From Liolophura sinensis (Eukaryota; Mollusca; Polyplacophora; Chitonida; Chitonidae): DNA of 64,000 nt. The stretch is taken from positions 44,366,645 through 44,430,644 of the forward strand of contig NC_088302.1 of NCBI RefSeq assembly GCF_032854445.1, read 5' to 3'. Below the pieces are notes generated by a model. The model had not been told where the DNA came from, did no database searches, and saw nothing but the letters and a program-made list of their open reading frames with translations. The position numbers were made by a program, and so were the translations under genes. This document shows, piece after piece, positions 22,995 to 35,755 of this stretch (the stretch's first letter is position 1; every line of letters starts with the position of its first letter).

Positions 22995-23137
22995 CTGTAA
23001 CAAAGGCAAAAGACATTTAGAAGTGCGCTCTAACAATGTATTTAATTAAAAGGGTCATCCGGAAATGTTTCTACCACTAACAAATAATGTCTGTAATGTG
23101 TTTGGCCCCTCACAAATATTAGGAACTGCAAAATCCC

Positions 23138-23161
23138 CCTCCCCCCCCCCCCACACACACA
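23138..23161. repeat. poly(C) / (CA)n run
   Basis: A C-tract interrupted once is followed by ACACACAC, in the CD225-B intron. Confidence 0.9.
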
Positions 23162-23455
23162 ATCACTCAATGTTTTCTTCACCTGACTGGTCATTCAGCG
23201 CACAAATCACAATTTTTGAATGAGAAAGTCACAGTATAAATGTAACTTGACCTTGGACTATTAAAGAGTGATCAGTTGTGCTTCACAGTCTGTAGCCATA
23301 ACGGCCAAGAAGTGATTTCCCTTTTGTCTTTCTGCCAGAGTGAAATCCTGACCTCTCTGAACACCCACATACCTGATATCTCACTGGACAAAACACAATT
23401 ATGTTTCGTCTAGATTTTTTGAAAACGAACAAAATTTTGGGTGACGTTGTGTTTA

Positions 23456-23490
23456 GTGTGTGTGTGTGTGTGGTGGGGGGGGGGGGGGGG
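23456..23490. repeat. (GT)n followed by a poly(G) run
   Basis: GTGTGTGTGTGTGTG runs into a G-tract of about 18. It lies in the CD225-B intron on the + strand, so the transcript carries poly(C). The 198-codon minus-strand frame crossing it is a low-complexity artefact. Confidence 0.9.
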
Positions 23491-23749
23491 TCTCGCTGAG
23501 CAGGCTTTTCAATACATCGGCGAGAGATTAGGTAACGTTGGAGCACTGTTTCAATGCAACAGACACTGAAATTCGATTTGCAGGCGGGTAATTGCTGTAT
23601 ATATACATATAGGCGTTTGTTTGATTTATTACATGAGGCTGTAAAGCTGATCGTGCTGTCTCGATCATGTAGTACAGGACATGACGCCAGTTTCATTGAA
23701 AATCCGGGTGGTTCTACCAAGTACTGTAAAAACGGTACTGGTTTTGCCA

Positions 23750-23972
23750 AAGAGCAATGAAACAGGATTGGTCGACCCGCTGTCTGTACAATGTGGTTGC
23801 GTGGGGTGTAATGCCTTGTGTCTTCGATACGATACTTCATTGGCGCCATCACTTTCGTGGCATGGACTCGCCCTGCCACAGGTATACACAGTATGTATGT
23901 ACATACACCTAATGACTCTTAGTCGCCATGTGACTGAAAAATTGTCAAGCACGACGTAAAACCCCATTTCAC
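23750..23972 (+). mobile_element. family-2 SINE, 3' two thirds
   Basis: It carries GAAACAGGATTGGTCGACCC, GTGGTTGCGTGGGGTGTAAT and CATGTGACTGAAAAATTGTC, then CACGACGTAAAACCCC. The tRNA head is missing. Confidence 0.72.
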
Positions 23973-25860
23973 ACATATAAATATGTATAATTGCGCGGTA
24001 CACAGAAAAAGGGAGACTACTCCAGTTGTCAGCGGTTACGACGTTCTTTCTATTTATTTATTTTTTTCTAGGATCAGTATAAACACTAATGTTGGTCTTC
24101 TTTATTTTTTACCAGACGGTGGAGTTAATGCATTACATCATGTAATATAGTTAGCCTTAGTCTGCTCACTTCGACAGAACAATGACTTACGTGGTGATCT
24201 TCGATGTGCAGACCTAGGTATATAAACCGATGTGATTGCATAGCAGCAACGTATGCTGCACGTGAACTCGTGACTTACTTCATCTTGCTCATAACAGTGA
24301 TCATTATTAATAGACTAAGTCACTATATATGCAGAAGTGTGTTAGGTTAAAAAGGAAAAGATCAGTCAAAAAGACCACAGAAGTAAATGGGCCTATTTTA
24401 AGGACATTTGAAGTTTTATATCTTCTGTCTCTACTCCTACCTATAATTGAATATTTGTACTGTTAATGTCAATAAGTACTTCTAACTGCCATAGATTATT
24501 ATTGAAACATTGTATAGATATGCCAAGATAATTACAACAACGTTGCAAACACTAGCCTATGTTAATAGTTCACAATAATGATGGTTATACAACGTCCTGT
24601 AATCCAGACCACGTGGGTATTGTCAGGTCCTGTAAAACAGTGCTCATGAGCCGGGCTTAGGTCAACTCTCGATTGAGTACTTCACAACACTGCATGGAAG
24701 CGAACGGAGATGCATTGTTGTGTCGTCCGAGTCAACCATGGATCAAGCTAATAAGCACATCGCCTTTTCCCATCAAAAAAGTATCAAACTCACCAAGTCG
24801 TACTACAGAAAATAGAACTTCCATAGACCATGGGTACCATAAGGTAATTCTGTCCATTGATTTGTTGAGCGCGGGCGAGAAAAATAGACAGTACGTGTTA
24901 AAACAAACTGCTTGCTTGCCGTCACCCCGTGGATGAGATCATGTGGTCAGGACTTACTATAGTGACTTTTGTTGGTGTTATACTTGTACTCAATGTAAAC
25001 CGAAAACGCAAATACTGGAGACAAAAATATTTTGCTTTCATTTCTTGGATGCAGTTTTTCTGTAGCCTGGCTTCCGCTGTTGACAGAATAAACAAGCATC
25101 CATCTTAGGTCCATCCAGGGTGTTTGTTTGGATTCAGAGGTTGTGACTGTTTATTAAATATGACGACAGCACAGTTGTTTTGAGTATTTCTAACAAATTG
25201 CAGTTAACATCACTGCACTTTTTTAAAACGTACTTTACGTCATGGTGCAGTCGGGCATATATCAGTAGCTACTCCCAGTAAACAGACAAGGGGCCGGATT
25301 TCTCCTATTAACACACGATCATTTTGCTATCTACCACACGGGGTTCTGCCGGTGGACTATTATTTCCTGAGGTCTGGGCCGATTCCACAAAACCATTTCT
25401 AACCCGTCAAAATTTAAAACGCAGTCTTAAAGCCTGTTTTTCGCCTTTAGAAATTAATAATTTTGCCCATTCTAACAATGTTATCTCATGGCAAGTGTGT
25501 CTAAAGTCTAATTCCAGAACCAAAAACTCAGCATAATGTGGAGATTTTAAATTTTGACATTTGTCACAAACGGTTTGTGGAATCGAACCCTGGCCCATTT
25601 TCAGTCTTACCTCAAGATTATTTATTAAATGATAACACAGCGTTTTGAGTATTTCTTGACTGGTGGGGTCAAATAAAATGAACTTAACATGTGCTTTAAC
25701 ATAATTCTTCTTACAGCATAGTTGTACTATTTCAGCATTTACATGAACAGTCAGAATAAAAGAAGAGGTGGCATTTCACCGGTTAGGCTTACATATGACC
25801 ATTTGTAAACTATGATGCTATCGTGCTCTATTTAATACATTGGAAAACCGTAACACATAC

Positions 25861-26075
25861 CACAACAGTCGTGTTGGAGTTGAACTGTGCAGGCGGCTGC
25901 ACATATGGCTGTCCGTACTGCGGGCCCCCAGGCTGTGCATACTGCGGGCCCCCAGGCTGTCCATACTGCGGCCCCCCAGGCTGTCCATACTGCGGGCCCC
26001 CAGGCTGTCCATACTGCTGACCACCATAGTTGTCGTATCCGTCCTTACCATATGCAGGTGGCGACTGAGGATAGA
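25861..26075 (-). CDS. CD225-B, proline/glutamine repeat exon
   Basis: Acceptor TTTTTTGCAG opens this minus-strand exon in phase 1. Donor GTTGTG|GTATGT closes it in phase 0. It encodes 71 residues: YPQSPPAYGKDGYDNYGGQ, then about five copies of an eight-residue QYGQPGGP-type repeat (one copy QYAQPGGP), then QPPAQFNSNTTVV. The repeat is a 24-bp coding minisatellite at about 25906-26020. Proline/glycine/tyrosine-rich tails of this kind are typical of proline-rich dispanins and may bind WW or SH3 partners or self-associate. That is inference. The copy number should vary between individuals. The start exon upstream was not found. Confidence 0.87.
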
Positions 26076-28070
26076 CTGCAAAAAATCACACAGTTACAAT
26101 ATCTTGGTTTTTCGTTGTCATGGAAGATCAAACATACTATGCTGAGAATTGATGGGTACACAATGTGACCATTACTTTGTAAGTAGAAAGCATTCCGTCA
26201 ACCAAACGTTAACTATACAATTCGGCCATTTCACATTTTTAAAATGAAGGGGAAGATAATAATTGTTGACCGTTTACACCTCAATCCTTTGGTTTATGTT
26301 ATAATAAATGCCCATTTACGGCTAACAATGGGTAATACTGCAATTACCAGACTTGACAAGGATTTCAGAGTGAAAACACAGGGTGCTTGATACAGTCTGC
26401 CCTAAAATATACAACTGAACACTAACCCACATCAATACGGTGCCAAAAGATGCGGAATTAGGCCAGGCATCGGCATCATTCGATTTCTCATCACAAAATA
26501 CGTCGGATTAGCTTCTTTCCAAGAACATTGGAACAATTTTTCCACTTTTGGATTTTTGCCTTGCTTGTTGAAATCAGCTACACTGTAGTATGTGCCATTG
26601 CGACTGGTCATTACTATATTAAACTTTTGGCTATAAGTTATGTGCCGTTCGGAAGCCCACAACAGCATTGTTGAGAAAGAATTCTATAGACATTGCTGAA
26701 ACGCATGAAATACACAGCTTTTAATACTTATCGAATCATTATTTGGTGTTCATTGCAGCTTTCTGCTGGTGCTGCTTTTAGTCACATGATGAATTACATC
26801 AAATTATTGATTTGATTACGCTGAATGAGACCTTGTTGACAAAATAATGAAGGTAGCTATGTACCTTGTAGCGATTTTGGGGCCAGTGTTCAAAGCTTGA
26901 CACAAGCTGATGAAATAGAGCAAATGCCGATATGTGTTAAAGTAATAGGATTCAAGTTTCTGACTCGCCACGATATGGCTGAAATATTTTTGATGTGGCG
27001 TTAAGCCATAATCAGTCATTCATTCAATTTCTGACTTTCTAAACAATAACCACACGTGACATGGTCTACCACAAACTGTAAGTCACCGACTATAGGCCTA
27101 CAAGCATTCTGAATCGATTCACTGCATTTGGTTAAGCTGCTTTTGAGATGCCTCCTTCAGCTTAAACTTAATGTAATGTCCTCTAAGTCATGTGACTTGC
27201 TACACTGAACGTTTTAAATTTATTGAATTTGACCTAGGCTGTAGGTAACTATATTTCATAAATATAAGTGAAAGGGGTCTCCTTTCAGTCCAGAGTGATA
27301 AACATTAAAATAGATAAACAGATAAAATCCTTCAACGATTTTAATAGGTGTTTCAACCCAAAAAACCTGTGCCCCCAACAACAGTAAAGCAATGCACATA
27401 AATCAGAAGCAACACCCGTCATAGAAAAGTGTGAAGTCTGTGTCTCAGTACATGTTATCTCTGCAGTGTTAGCTGGTTTTGTAGACCGGTTTTCACGGAA
27501 TACCTAGCAGTCTTTCAGACTCTTTCCCTTTCTCTGTACGCCATGCGTGCCTGATGAAACGCTTTTCAGTCGAGCAGAAGGAAATTTGACACGTAAAACT
27601 CTGTCAGAACATTGCGTCTTAGCACATAAACACATCCAGGCCTTATTACGAATACATTTCTATTAGATACGTTGTCCTAAATAGTAATTCGCTGTGTGCT
27701 CTTTATCCTGAAGAGCGATGTCATGAACAAATGCATAATGTCAGGCTTTCAGGCACCCAGTAAAGACACCATAAAGAGGAGCACATAAGTGCGTTGATGC
27801 GTACATGTGTTTTGTGCATCAATGGCCATGCATCTGTTATATTTTAACACCAACTTCAGCCGTCTAAAGATCGCTTTCTTTCATTTTCCGGTTTCAGTTT
27901 AACATGGTAAATATATGTCTTTCTGCAAGTTATGGGCAAAACTTTTTCCACAGAGTTCTTAAGTACTCAATCCACTTTTCAATCCACTCAGTACAAAACA
28001 TATAGGCCACTGACAATGTCTAACTTCCCTGTGTGATACACATGGGGATCCCAGTAGCTCTGGTGAAAAT
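26076..28070. other. upstream of CD225-B; first exon not found
   Basis: No second exon of the gene could be fixed. A SINE-like tail lies at 26957-27022. Other sequence is AT-rich and single copy. Confidence 0.35.
26957..27022 (+). mobile_element. 3' end of a third dispersed SINE-like family
   Basis: CTCGCCACGATATGGCTGAA, then TGTGGCGTTAAGCCATAATC and CATTCATTCA. The inverse copy lies at 51395-51470. Only tails are present. Confidence 0.55.
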
Positions 28071-28985
28071 AGGTGATCTAACCCCACTGATTATGCCACC
28101 CGACATACCCTCTGATCTCACTCGGCCCTATAACCCCACCGGTTATACTGTCCAACATACACTCGGATCTCACTAGGTCCTATAGCTACACTTATTATGC
28201 TGTCCAACATACACTCGGATCTCACTCGGTCCTATAACCCCACTGATTATACTGTCCAGCATACACTCGGATCTCATTCGGTCCTACAACCCCACTGATT
28301 ATACTGTCCAACATACACTCGGATCTCAGTCATATAATAACCTCACTAATTATACTGTCCAACATACACTCGGGTCTCAATTGGTCCTATAACCTCACTG
28401 ATTATACTGTCCAACATACACTCGGATCTCATTCGGTCCTATAACCCCACTGATTATACTGTCCAGCATACACTCGGATCTCATTCGGTCCTACAACCCC
28501 ACTGATTATACTGTCCAACATACATTCGGATCTCAGTCATATAATAACCTCACTAATTATACTGTCCAACATACACTCGGGTCTCAGTTGGTCCTATAAC
28601 CCCACTGATTATACTGTCCAACATACACTCGGATCTCAGTCATATAATAACCTCACTAATTATACTGTCCAACATACACTCGGGTCTCAGTTGGCCCTAT
28701 AACCCCACTGATTATACTGTCCAACATACACTCGGATCTCAGTCATATAATAACCTCACTAATTATACTGTCCAACTTACACTCGGGTCTCAATTGGTCC
28801 TATAACCCCACTGATTATCCTGTCCAACATACACTCGGGTCTCACTCGGTCCTATAACCCCACTGATTATACTGTCCAACATACACTCGGGTCTCACTCG
28901 GTCCTATAACCCCACTGATTATGCTGTTCAACATACACTTGGATATCATTCGGCCCTGTAATAACCTCACTGATTATACTGTCTG
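28070..28985. repeat. 52-bp minisatellite, about 17 copies, with two alternating unit types
   Basis: The core is ACTGTCCAACATACACTCGG with flanking CCCCACTGATTAT and TCTCACTCGGTCCTATAA. A second unit type (AGTCATATAATAACCTCAC) recurs at intervals, so a higher-order pattern is present in the middle of the array. Confidence 0.93.
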
Positions 28986-30977
28986 TTTCAGTCTGTTTCG
29001 ACGCCTAGATTCACTGAAATTCACATAAATGTTACGCATCAGAAATATCAGCTATTCATCGAACGAAAGGAAGCATGTTGCCTTTGACGTTGTTAAAGAG
29101 ACCTGTTTCAATGAACACCAATATAAATAACCACAAAATGTAATCTTAATGAGAAGCGTAGTATAGGGACTAGGTGAATACATCCACGCGGATACGTCTT
29201 CATGTGGTATGTGATGTTCAGGATCCAGTTCTTCAGTGAGATGTTTTAAGTTTATATGCTTATGAAATAAACCGAACATTGCCTAGGGACGTGTGCATTT
29301 AAAGAATCCAATAAAAATGTGGTTTGTCATTTAACCATTAACTCCTTTTTATGAATTTGACTGCAACAGTTCTTGCAAAAAAGATGGCATTGAAGAACTT
29401 TGTTCGTTTGAATATTTGAACGCATTTTTGCTGAAGCTCAGCAAATACATGTACCTTTGGCATATTTGAATCGTTAAAACATATATGGTCTGAGGCAGAG
29501 TATTAATGTTCATATGATGGATTGCTAGGACAACCTTCTTTTTAATAATCTCCAGTCAATCGTCAAGCAGTAAAAAAAGTCTACTAGCTTCCACTCAGGC
29601 CATTATAGCAAAATCCTCAAGTGCTGAAAGGTTTTTGTTCGATCTTATATTTACTTTTCTGTGCTCTCTATACCTTAACTCCTAATGTTGAATAAGGTCA
29701 CTAGTCAGGGCATGTTTACATTTGTCGGGTGTAAAACAGATGATTCATAATCCAAACTCTAGCCACCGGAAGAATAAGTCAGCCAATCAAACGCCATCAT
29801 AGCATGAGGGTAAATGAAGAGATAAGCTTGGCATACTCATAGAGTATGCATAAGGGCTCTTGGATGTTGAAATAATTGGGCAAAAGCACTACGACCATCT
29901 GGATAATTAAAAATTCCTGGTATGGGTTAATAAAATGAAGGCCTCTGTTTAATACTTCAGCTTTAGAAAAAGTCAATCTTGTTTGGATAGACGCGGAAGT
30001 GGAAATTATTTTAAAATTTTGTAAGTTATTGGATAGCTCCGTAATTACTTTAGGATTTTCAAAGACAAGTGCACACAGTGCTATGCACACAGTGCTATGC
30101 ACAGAGCTTGTATGCTGTTGGTGGTGTGCGATTGTTGACAATGGATCATGGACCAAACCTTCCTTCCTCACTGACGAACCTCTGCAGTTCACTACGCCCT
30201 CCTACGTACCGAGTTTCAATCCATTCATAGAGTACACTCACAGAAAACAATAGGCAGAGTAATACTTTTAACGTGTAGTATAACTAATGCAATAATCATT
30301 GTTTCCCAATTTCTGATCAGCGCTCATTTCTAACGGTATAAAAAAAGATGAATGTTAACACTGTTAAACATGTCACCACTAATACCACCTAGTCGGCGTC
30401 AATAATAAGTATACCGCTCAGTAAGATAATATGCAAGGTCAAATACTTCTGTGATCACAAACCAGCAAATAGTTCATATGGTGTTTGTGATGAATATCAT
30501 CAAAGTCGATAATACAAAATGCGTGTACATAAGTGTGAATAGCTTTCAGTCTGAAAAAAATGTCTCAGTGTTTATTTCTGACTGACTAGGCTATTGTCTT
30601 TCTGTCCATCACTCTGAGAAGTCTGACCGTTTGGCTAACCTAACCTTTCCTTTAACGTCTTAAAAGTCTGATCGTGTGGCACCAACCATTCCTTCAGCCA
30701 CTGAGTATGGTGTGACTGTTTAGCTTCGATCTATGTCTCTCTGGTACAGGTACAAATATTTCAAAAATACATCAGTTTTTTAACTATAGAGGTGGTACAA
30801 CTCCAACAGACATTCGCAAAGCCTTCCTCGAAGGTGTAAGATACAAACATATCAAAACACACCGTTAAGTATATCGAGTCGCCTACCTGACATCTTGAAA
30901 TATTCTGCCTGTAGTCTCTGCGTTGGATGTTTAGTTTAGAAACACCGTCCTAAGTAACGTGAAATCAGACAAACTAC
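28986..30977. other. no gene recognised
   Basis: It contains a 75-codon minus frame (29052-29279) and a 131-codon minus frame (29797-30192). Neither has a known domain, and neither can be confirmed as coding. Confidence 0.35.
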
Positions 30978-31041
30978 TGAAACCATGACGGCGTCTGATT
31001 CGCTGCCACGTAGCACGTGATTTTCAGCTATGCGTCACACC
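30978..31041. repeat. duplicated block with E-box-like and CRE-like motifs, copy 1
   Basis: It holds ACCATGACGGCGTCTGA, TAGCACGTGA and CAGCTATGCGTCACAC. The second copy is at 31806-31881. CACGTG and TGCGTCAC resemble bHLH and bZIP sites, so a promoter origin is possible but not shown. Confidence 0.6.
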
Positions 31042-31409
31042 ACTGTGCAACACACAGAAAACGAACTAAAAGCGGATCGTTAAATGAAATAATTGGAGGC
31101 ATGACCGGCTTTGCTCTGTTCATTTTCTTTTGTTGCGAATGTAAGGGTGAAATATCAGTCACTCATGTATTTGAAGTACGCAGCAGTAGGCTAACATATG
31201 TACAGTTGCTCTACTGTGGGTGAAGGATTGATTACATGTAAACCTTAAATTTCACCGCTGTCTGTTCCATCTGGGTCATGTAAACAAAGCTTGATACATA
31301 AAGTCAATCCATTGCTTTCGGAAATAAAATGTCGTTTCGTCTTATTAAACTAATAGGATTCAAACTTGTTACATCTTGGTAGAGTTGCATCTGGGTTGTC
31401 AATGTTTCT

Positions 31410-31805
31410 TATATTTCTGGACAGGTATGAACATTTTTTGGATAGTAATGAAATTTTCTGGACAGGGATAAACATTTCTGGATACGAATGAACATTTCAG
31501 GATAGTAAAGAACATTTAAGGGTAGTAATGAACATTTCTGGATAGTAATGAACATTTCTGGACAGGAATAAACATTTCTTGATACGAATGAACATTTCTG
31601 GATACGAATGAACATTTCTGGATACTAATGAACATTTCTGGATACGAATGAACATTTCTGGATACTAATGAACATTTCTGAATACGAATGAACACTTCTG
31701 AATATGAATGAACATTTCTGGATACTAATGAACATTTTTGGATGTGAATGAACATTTCTGGACAGGTGTGAAAATTTCTGGATACGAATGAACATTTCGT
31801 CACAC
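31410..31805. repeat. 20-bp minisatellite, about 18 copies
   Basis: The unit is GAATGAACATTTCTGGATAC. Because 20 is not a multiple of 3, the open frame cycles through all three readings every 60 bp. A few more degenerate units follow the second flank at 31889-31950. Confidence 0.93.
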
Positions 31806-31881
31806 AAACCATGACGGCGTCTGACTTCCTGTTCTGTAGCACGTGATCGACCAGCACGTGCATTCAGCTATGCGTCACACA
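31806..31881. repeat. duplicated block with E-box-like and CRE-like motifs, copy 2
   Basis: It is the same block as 30978-31041, with an extra GATCGACCAGCACGTG insertion so that CACGTG occurs twice. Confidence 0.6.
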
Positions 31882-31949
31882 ATGGTGATGAACATGTCTG
31901 GACAGGAATGAACATTTGTGGATACGTATGAACATTTCTGGGCAAGAAT

Positions 31950-33716
31950 TAACTTACAGCACATACATAAACTAAAGCAGATATAACATTTTGTTCAAGT
32001 ACACCGCCAAATTGAAACAACAGCTGTGGATTTCTACCGGTCTGTACTGCCAAAATTCAAGATCACTTGCAAGCACCTGATTAAAGAGGACTTCGGTTTA
32101 ATTTTATATCTCCATGCAGCTCATCGACTTGAACTGCGTAAAGCGTGGCATCTTGTGTATCTCGATACGTAATAATATTAATAATTGTAATAATCTTTAT
32201 TTAAACTCGTTTGCCCGATAGGATCATTCTATTTTCATGGGGGTCGAGTTCTGAAACAATAAATATATATTAATAAAGTATACAGAGCATGCTTATATCC
32301 ATAAACAACAAGAAGTGCATGAACAATAAATACTTATGAGCAGTATAAAGTATGATTGAATACTTAGATAGATATGAATAGATATGAAAGTATATCTAAA
32401 ATTACTCTTTTAAAAAGTTATGCAAATAATGTTTTCTACGTGCATTTTTAACACACTGAACTGAATTTGCACACTGTAAAGTAAAACACAATCACTGTGT
32501 GTCAACAAGTGATCTCAACCACATTGTGGCAGCCTTGGCTGTGAGTTAACCATGTTGTGAGTTAACCACTACACCATGTTGTGCATCCCCTCCAAACCGC
32601 TGAGATCAACATAACTCATACTCAGTCACAAGCAATTTCACAGACTTCCCTTTACAATGTTAAATATGTTCATACCGGTTAACACATATGTGTATATGTA
32701 GGCACCACACTGTTTAAAAACAAATAGGTCAGTTTATCAAGAAACCCTGTACAGTCACAAGAGCACTTCAAATATTTATTATATGAAATCGATATCTACG
32801 TCGTCTCTACAAACATGGACATACAAGGTAATCACGGATAAGTTTGCGTGACTATCTTATGGCAGAGCTTTACTTAACGTAATCTAAGACATACATGCAC
32901 GATCTGTAAGCTGTATATAAGTGCTATAGGCATACTTGTATACTGGCTGCCCAGTAAACAATTCCAGAGTGTTTAAATGTGAGGTGTATTGTACACGTGG
33001 GGGGAGGAATGAATGCTCAGTGTGCAACGTTCCAGTGACCATGAAACTTGTCTTTCGTCGGCCCTTTCAGCGAGCAGTATTTACACGAAGCCACCCTTTG
33101 TATAGGTAACTTTATAGGTGAATGAGATGGCTCATAATATTAGCGGCTTATCTCGTCATGCTATACTCTACCGCCGATGAATTTAGCCAGATTCTCATAT
33201 ATAGACCTACACAGGGAATTCAATGCAATATGAATCTTGAACAGTTGTGTTAGTCAATGAACTGCAACTACACATCGATATACGCTGACTTTCCACTGTG
33301 AGAACATATACAAACCTATATTTTTTCATATCCTCCGTATTTACCTGAAGCGCTTTAGGAAATGCTTAATTTCAGTTCATTATTTAAATAAATAGAAATT
33401 TCCTTTTTCATCTCCTTCACACTTCTGTTGTCCGGTTCGCATGTGGAATCAGTAATGTTGTTATAGCTTTTACAGGATCACAAGGCCTAAACCTTACAAC
33501 AATGTTTTCTGTGTGGATTTTCCTGTCTCCTATGTATTTCCGCTATTTGTATTAGCTCTCTGATAACTGGGTCACGAAGCAAAGTGAATCCCCGATGTGC
33601 GTCAGTCTAACTAGGTCAAATAGTCTATACCGGATTAACGTCCGCTCAAAGTTTCCCTAGGTTCCAATGTTCACCTTATGGTTTGTGACAGTGTTTTCAG
33701 TTTGTGAGTGGTTTTT
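31950..33716. other. no gene recognised
   Basis: AT-rich, apparently single-copy DNA. No exon with recognised domain. Confidence 0.5.
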
Positions 33717-34350
33717 AAGCCAGGCGCACACGAGAGAATCTTGCTGAGCTATCGATCACGTTAGGCATGCAGCTGAGCTCTTTCCCATGTGTGCGGGGAA
33801 GTTTTAGTGAGATTTTCCGCACGAGAGGCAGTGAGGAAAGTATCTTTCGTGTTTGATATTTTGTGCCACGGAAGGTCAAATTCTCACCGTGTGCGACCAC
33901 TCTGCACCGACAGCTGAGCTGGAAAGCTCAGCCGGCCAATAAAAATGGCTTATCGTAGCACGTGACTGTTAGCAGCATGGCCACCATCGAAGACCTCGTG
34001 AATGAAGCACTTTTGAATGATAACTTCCTTGAGCTGTGGCAGGTCTACCATAGTTTGTATGCCGTGAACACGGCAGAATTTAAAAACAGAGATCTAGCCC
34101 AGTTTTTTTCGAAAAGATCGACCACGACGTAATAACAGCAGAAGTAAAAGCAACTCTTCTTCCTGCTTTTCGTCGTCCTCCATTGTGAGCACTCCCGTGG
34201 GATAGCTGTGGGTCACGTGGTATATTAGAGCGAAAATATGCTGAGGCGAATGCGCCCGTGTGCGGTGAAGCAAGTGTAGAATAACTTGCTGCGTTGACCA
34301 CCTCTCGTGATCGATATCTCAGCAAGTTCCCCTCGTGTGCGGCAGGCTTT
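33717..34350. mobile_element. inverted-repeat DNA element, PIF/Harbinger-like
   Basis: Terminal inverted repeats of about 44 bp begin AGCC.G.CGCACACGAG and run through CTTGCTGAG and TATCGATCACG, with about seven mismatches. The flanks can be read as a 3-bp TTA duplication, which suits PIF/Harbinger. No transposase is present. Confidence 0.75.
33977..34132 (+). CDS. 51-codon frame inside the inverted-repeat element
   Basis: It starts at ATG and reads MATIEDLVNEALLNDNFLEL, later FKNRDLAQFF, ending in TAA. The acidic helical start recalls N-terminal parts of transposase-associated proteins, but the match is not specific. It may be the remains of an element gene, or a host first exon captured by the element. 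Confidence 0.35.
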   Translation: MATIEDLVNEALLNDNFLELWQVYHSLYAVNTAEFKNRDLAQFFSKRSTTT

Positions 34351-34544
34351 TAGGAGGCTTTTCAATCACTTTTATGACCACCATCTAAAAAGTTTACGCC
34401 AGTCGTGTAAGTATGGCGGCCTAGAATGACCAGCGCTCCATCACCTAACCAAATAGACAAAGTAAAAGAATAAAGCTATGACGTTGCCCACATAAATATA
34501 AACATCATGTTCGACATTCATATACAATTCGTAGTCCGTAAAGG

Positions 34545-34700
34545 GCGTCCCAAGACGATAATCGCAAGACCCATTTCCAAAACAACGTTTGACACTAGCT
34601 ATAAACCACAAAGGTATGTGAGAAATTATACAAATAAGAAATAGAGCCGGTAACACACAAGCGAGAAGCGATCATCAGTTTTCAATGATGCCGGGCAGAC
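34545..34700 (-). repeat. copy 2 of the unclassified dispersed repeat
   Basis: The minus strand reads CGGCATCATTGAAAACTGAT, and further on GTTTTGGAAATGGGTCTTGC. It matches 38335-38500 in order. Confidence 0.55.
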
Positions 34701-34745
34701 AGTGGGTATTCCAGGCATGAATTCCATATTAAAGTTCAAATTCAT

Positions 34746-34880
34746 AAAGGCAGTTATAACAGACGTACAAAGAAGCGCAAAGGATATCGGTTAAGTATCT
34801 CAGTCGCGCTTTGGTTGCAACTGTTCATAAAGGCAGTTATAAAAGAGATACGAAGAAGCGCAAAGGATATCGGTTATTAT
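34746..34880. repeat. 80-bp tandem duplication
   Basis: AAAGGCAGTTATAA.AGA.TAC followed by AAGAAGCGCAAAGGATATCG occurs twice, about 80 bp apart. Confidence 0.85.
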
Positions 34881-35099
34881 AAAAGTGATCGCAAAAATAT
34901 TCAGGGCCAATTTGTATATTTTTGTTGATGTTATACACTGTACCCAGATTATTACTCCGACATGACATTTCTCCTGTATAATAATGGAAATTTCATACCC
35001 AGTTGCCAAGCAAGTAAAAAACATCTTGGCTTAAAGCCTAGCGATTAAGTGAAAGCACAACTCGTCGATCAAATCAGAACCTGTTGTCTAAAATGGAAC

Positions 35100-35755
35100 T
35101 CAGAATTCAACAGAACATCTTGCCTCAAGAGCAGAATCCTGTACATTGACCCAGAACATCTTGTCAAGAGTGCAACGCTTCAGCACATTAAGTCGGAACG
35201 CCTAGAGTTAATAAACATCTTGGCACATTCATCCAGAACATATTGTCTAGACTGCAGCATTCAGCACATTAAGTCGGAACGCCTAGAGTTAACAAACATC
35301 TTGGCACATTCATCCAGAACATATTGTCTAGACTGCAGCATTCAGCACATTAAGTCGGAACGCCTAGAGTTAACAAACATCTTGGCACATTCATCCAGAA
35401 CATCTAATACAGAGGGCAGCATTTCAGTACATTCAGTCGGGACGCCTAGAGTTAACAAACGTCTTGGAACATTCATCCAGAACATCTTGTCTAGAGGAGC
35501 AGCATTTCAGCACATTTAGTCGTAAAATGTTATTTTGAATGCAACAAGTACATTCATCTAGCACATCTTGTCTAGAGTGCGACATTTCAGCATACTGAGC
35601 TAGAACGTCTTGTCTAGAGTGCAACACTTCAGCACATGAAGACAGAATATCTTGTCTTGGGTGCAACATGCCAGCATAGTGAGCCAGAACATCTTCTCTA
35701 GAGTGCACCATGTCAATGTATCCAGATAGAAGATCTTATCCAGAGTAATATATAC
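35100..35755. repeat. 41/81-bp minisatellite, left part
   Basis: The unit is AGAACATCTTGTCTAGAGTG plus CAACATTTCAGCACATT-type sequence. Three units of 81 bp at 35195-35400 are nearly identical (CATCTTGGCACATTCATCC). The same repeat continues at 37320-37420, so the array was split by the Tc1 element. Confidence 0.88.

Noticed and set aside
23283-23879. 198-codon minus-strand frame
   Set aside because: Crosses a poly(G)/(GT)n run and a SINE, and lies inside an intron of CD225-B on the same strand. No domain.
29797-30192. 131-codon minus-strand frame
   Set aside because: No recognised domain or regular splice sites. Could not be supported as a gene.
31409-31863. Three overlapping minus-strand frames
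   Set aside because: Translations of a 20-bp repeat. The peptide changes frame every unit.
34441-35024. Two hydrophobic minus-strand frames as a membrane-protein gene
   Set aside because: They overlap an 80-bp duplication and the unclassified dispersed repeat, whose other copies have broken frames.
35049-35519. 156-codon plus-strand frame
   Set aside because: Translation of an 81-bp repeat (HIKSERLEL repeats) with no other support.
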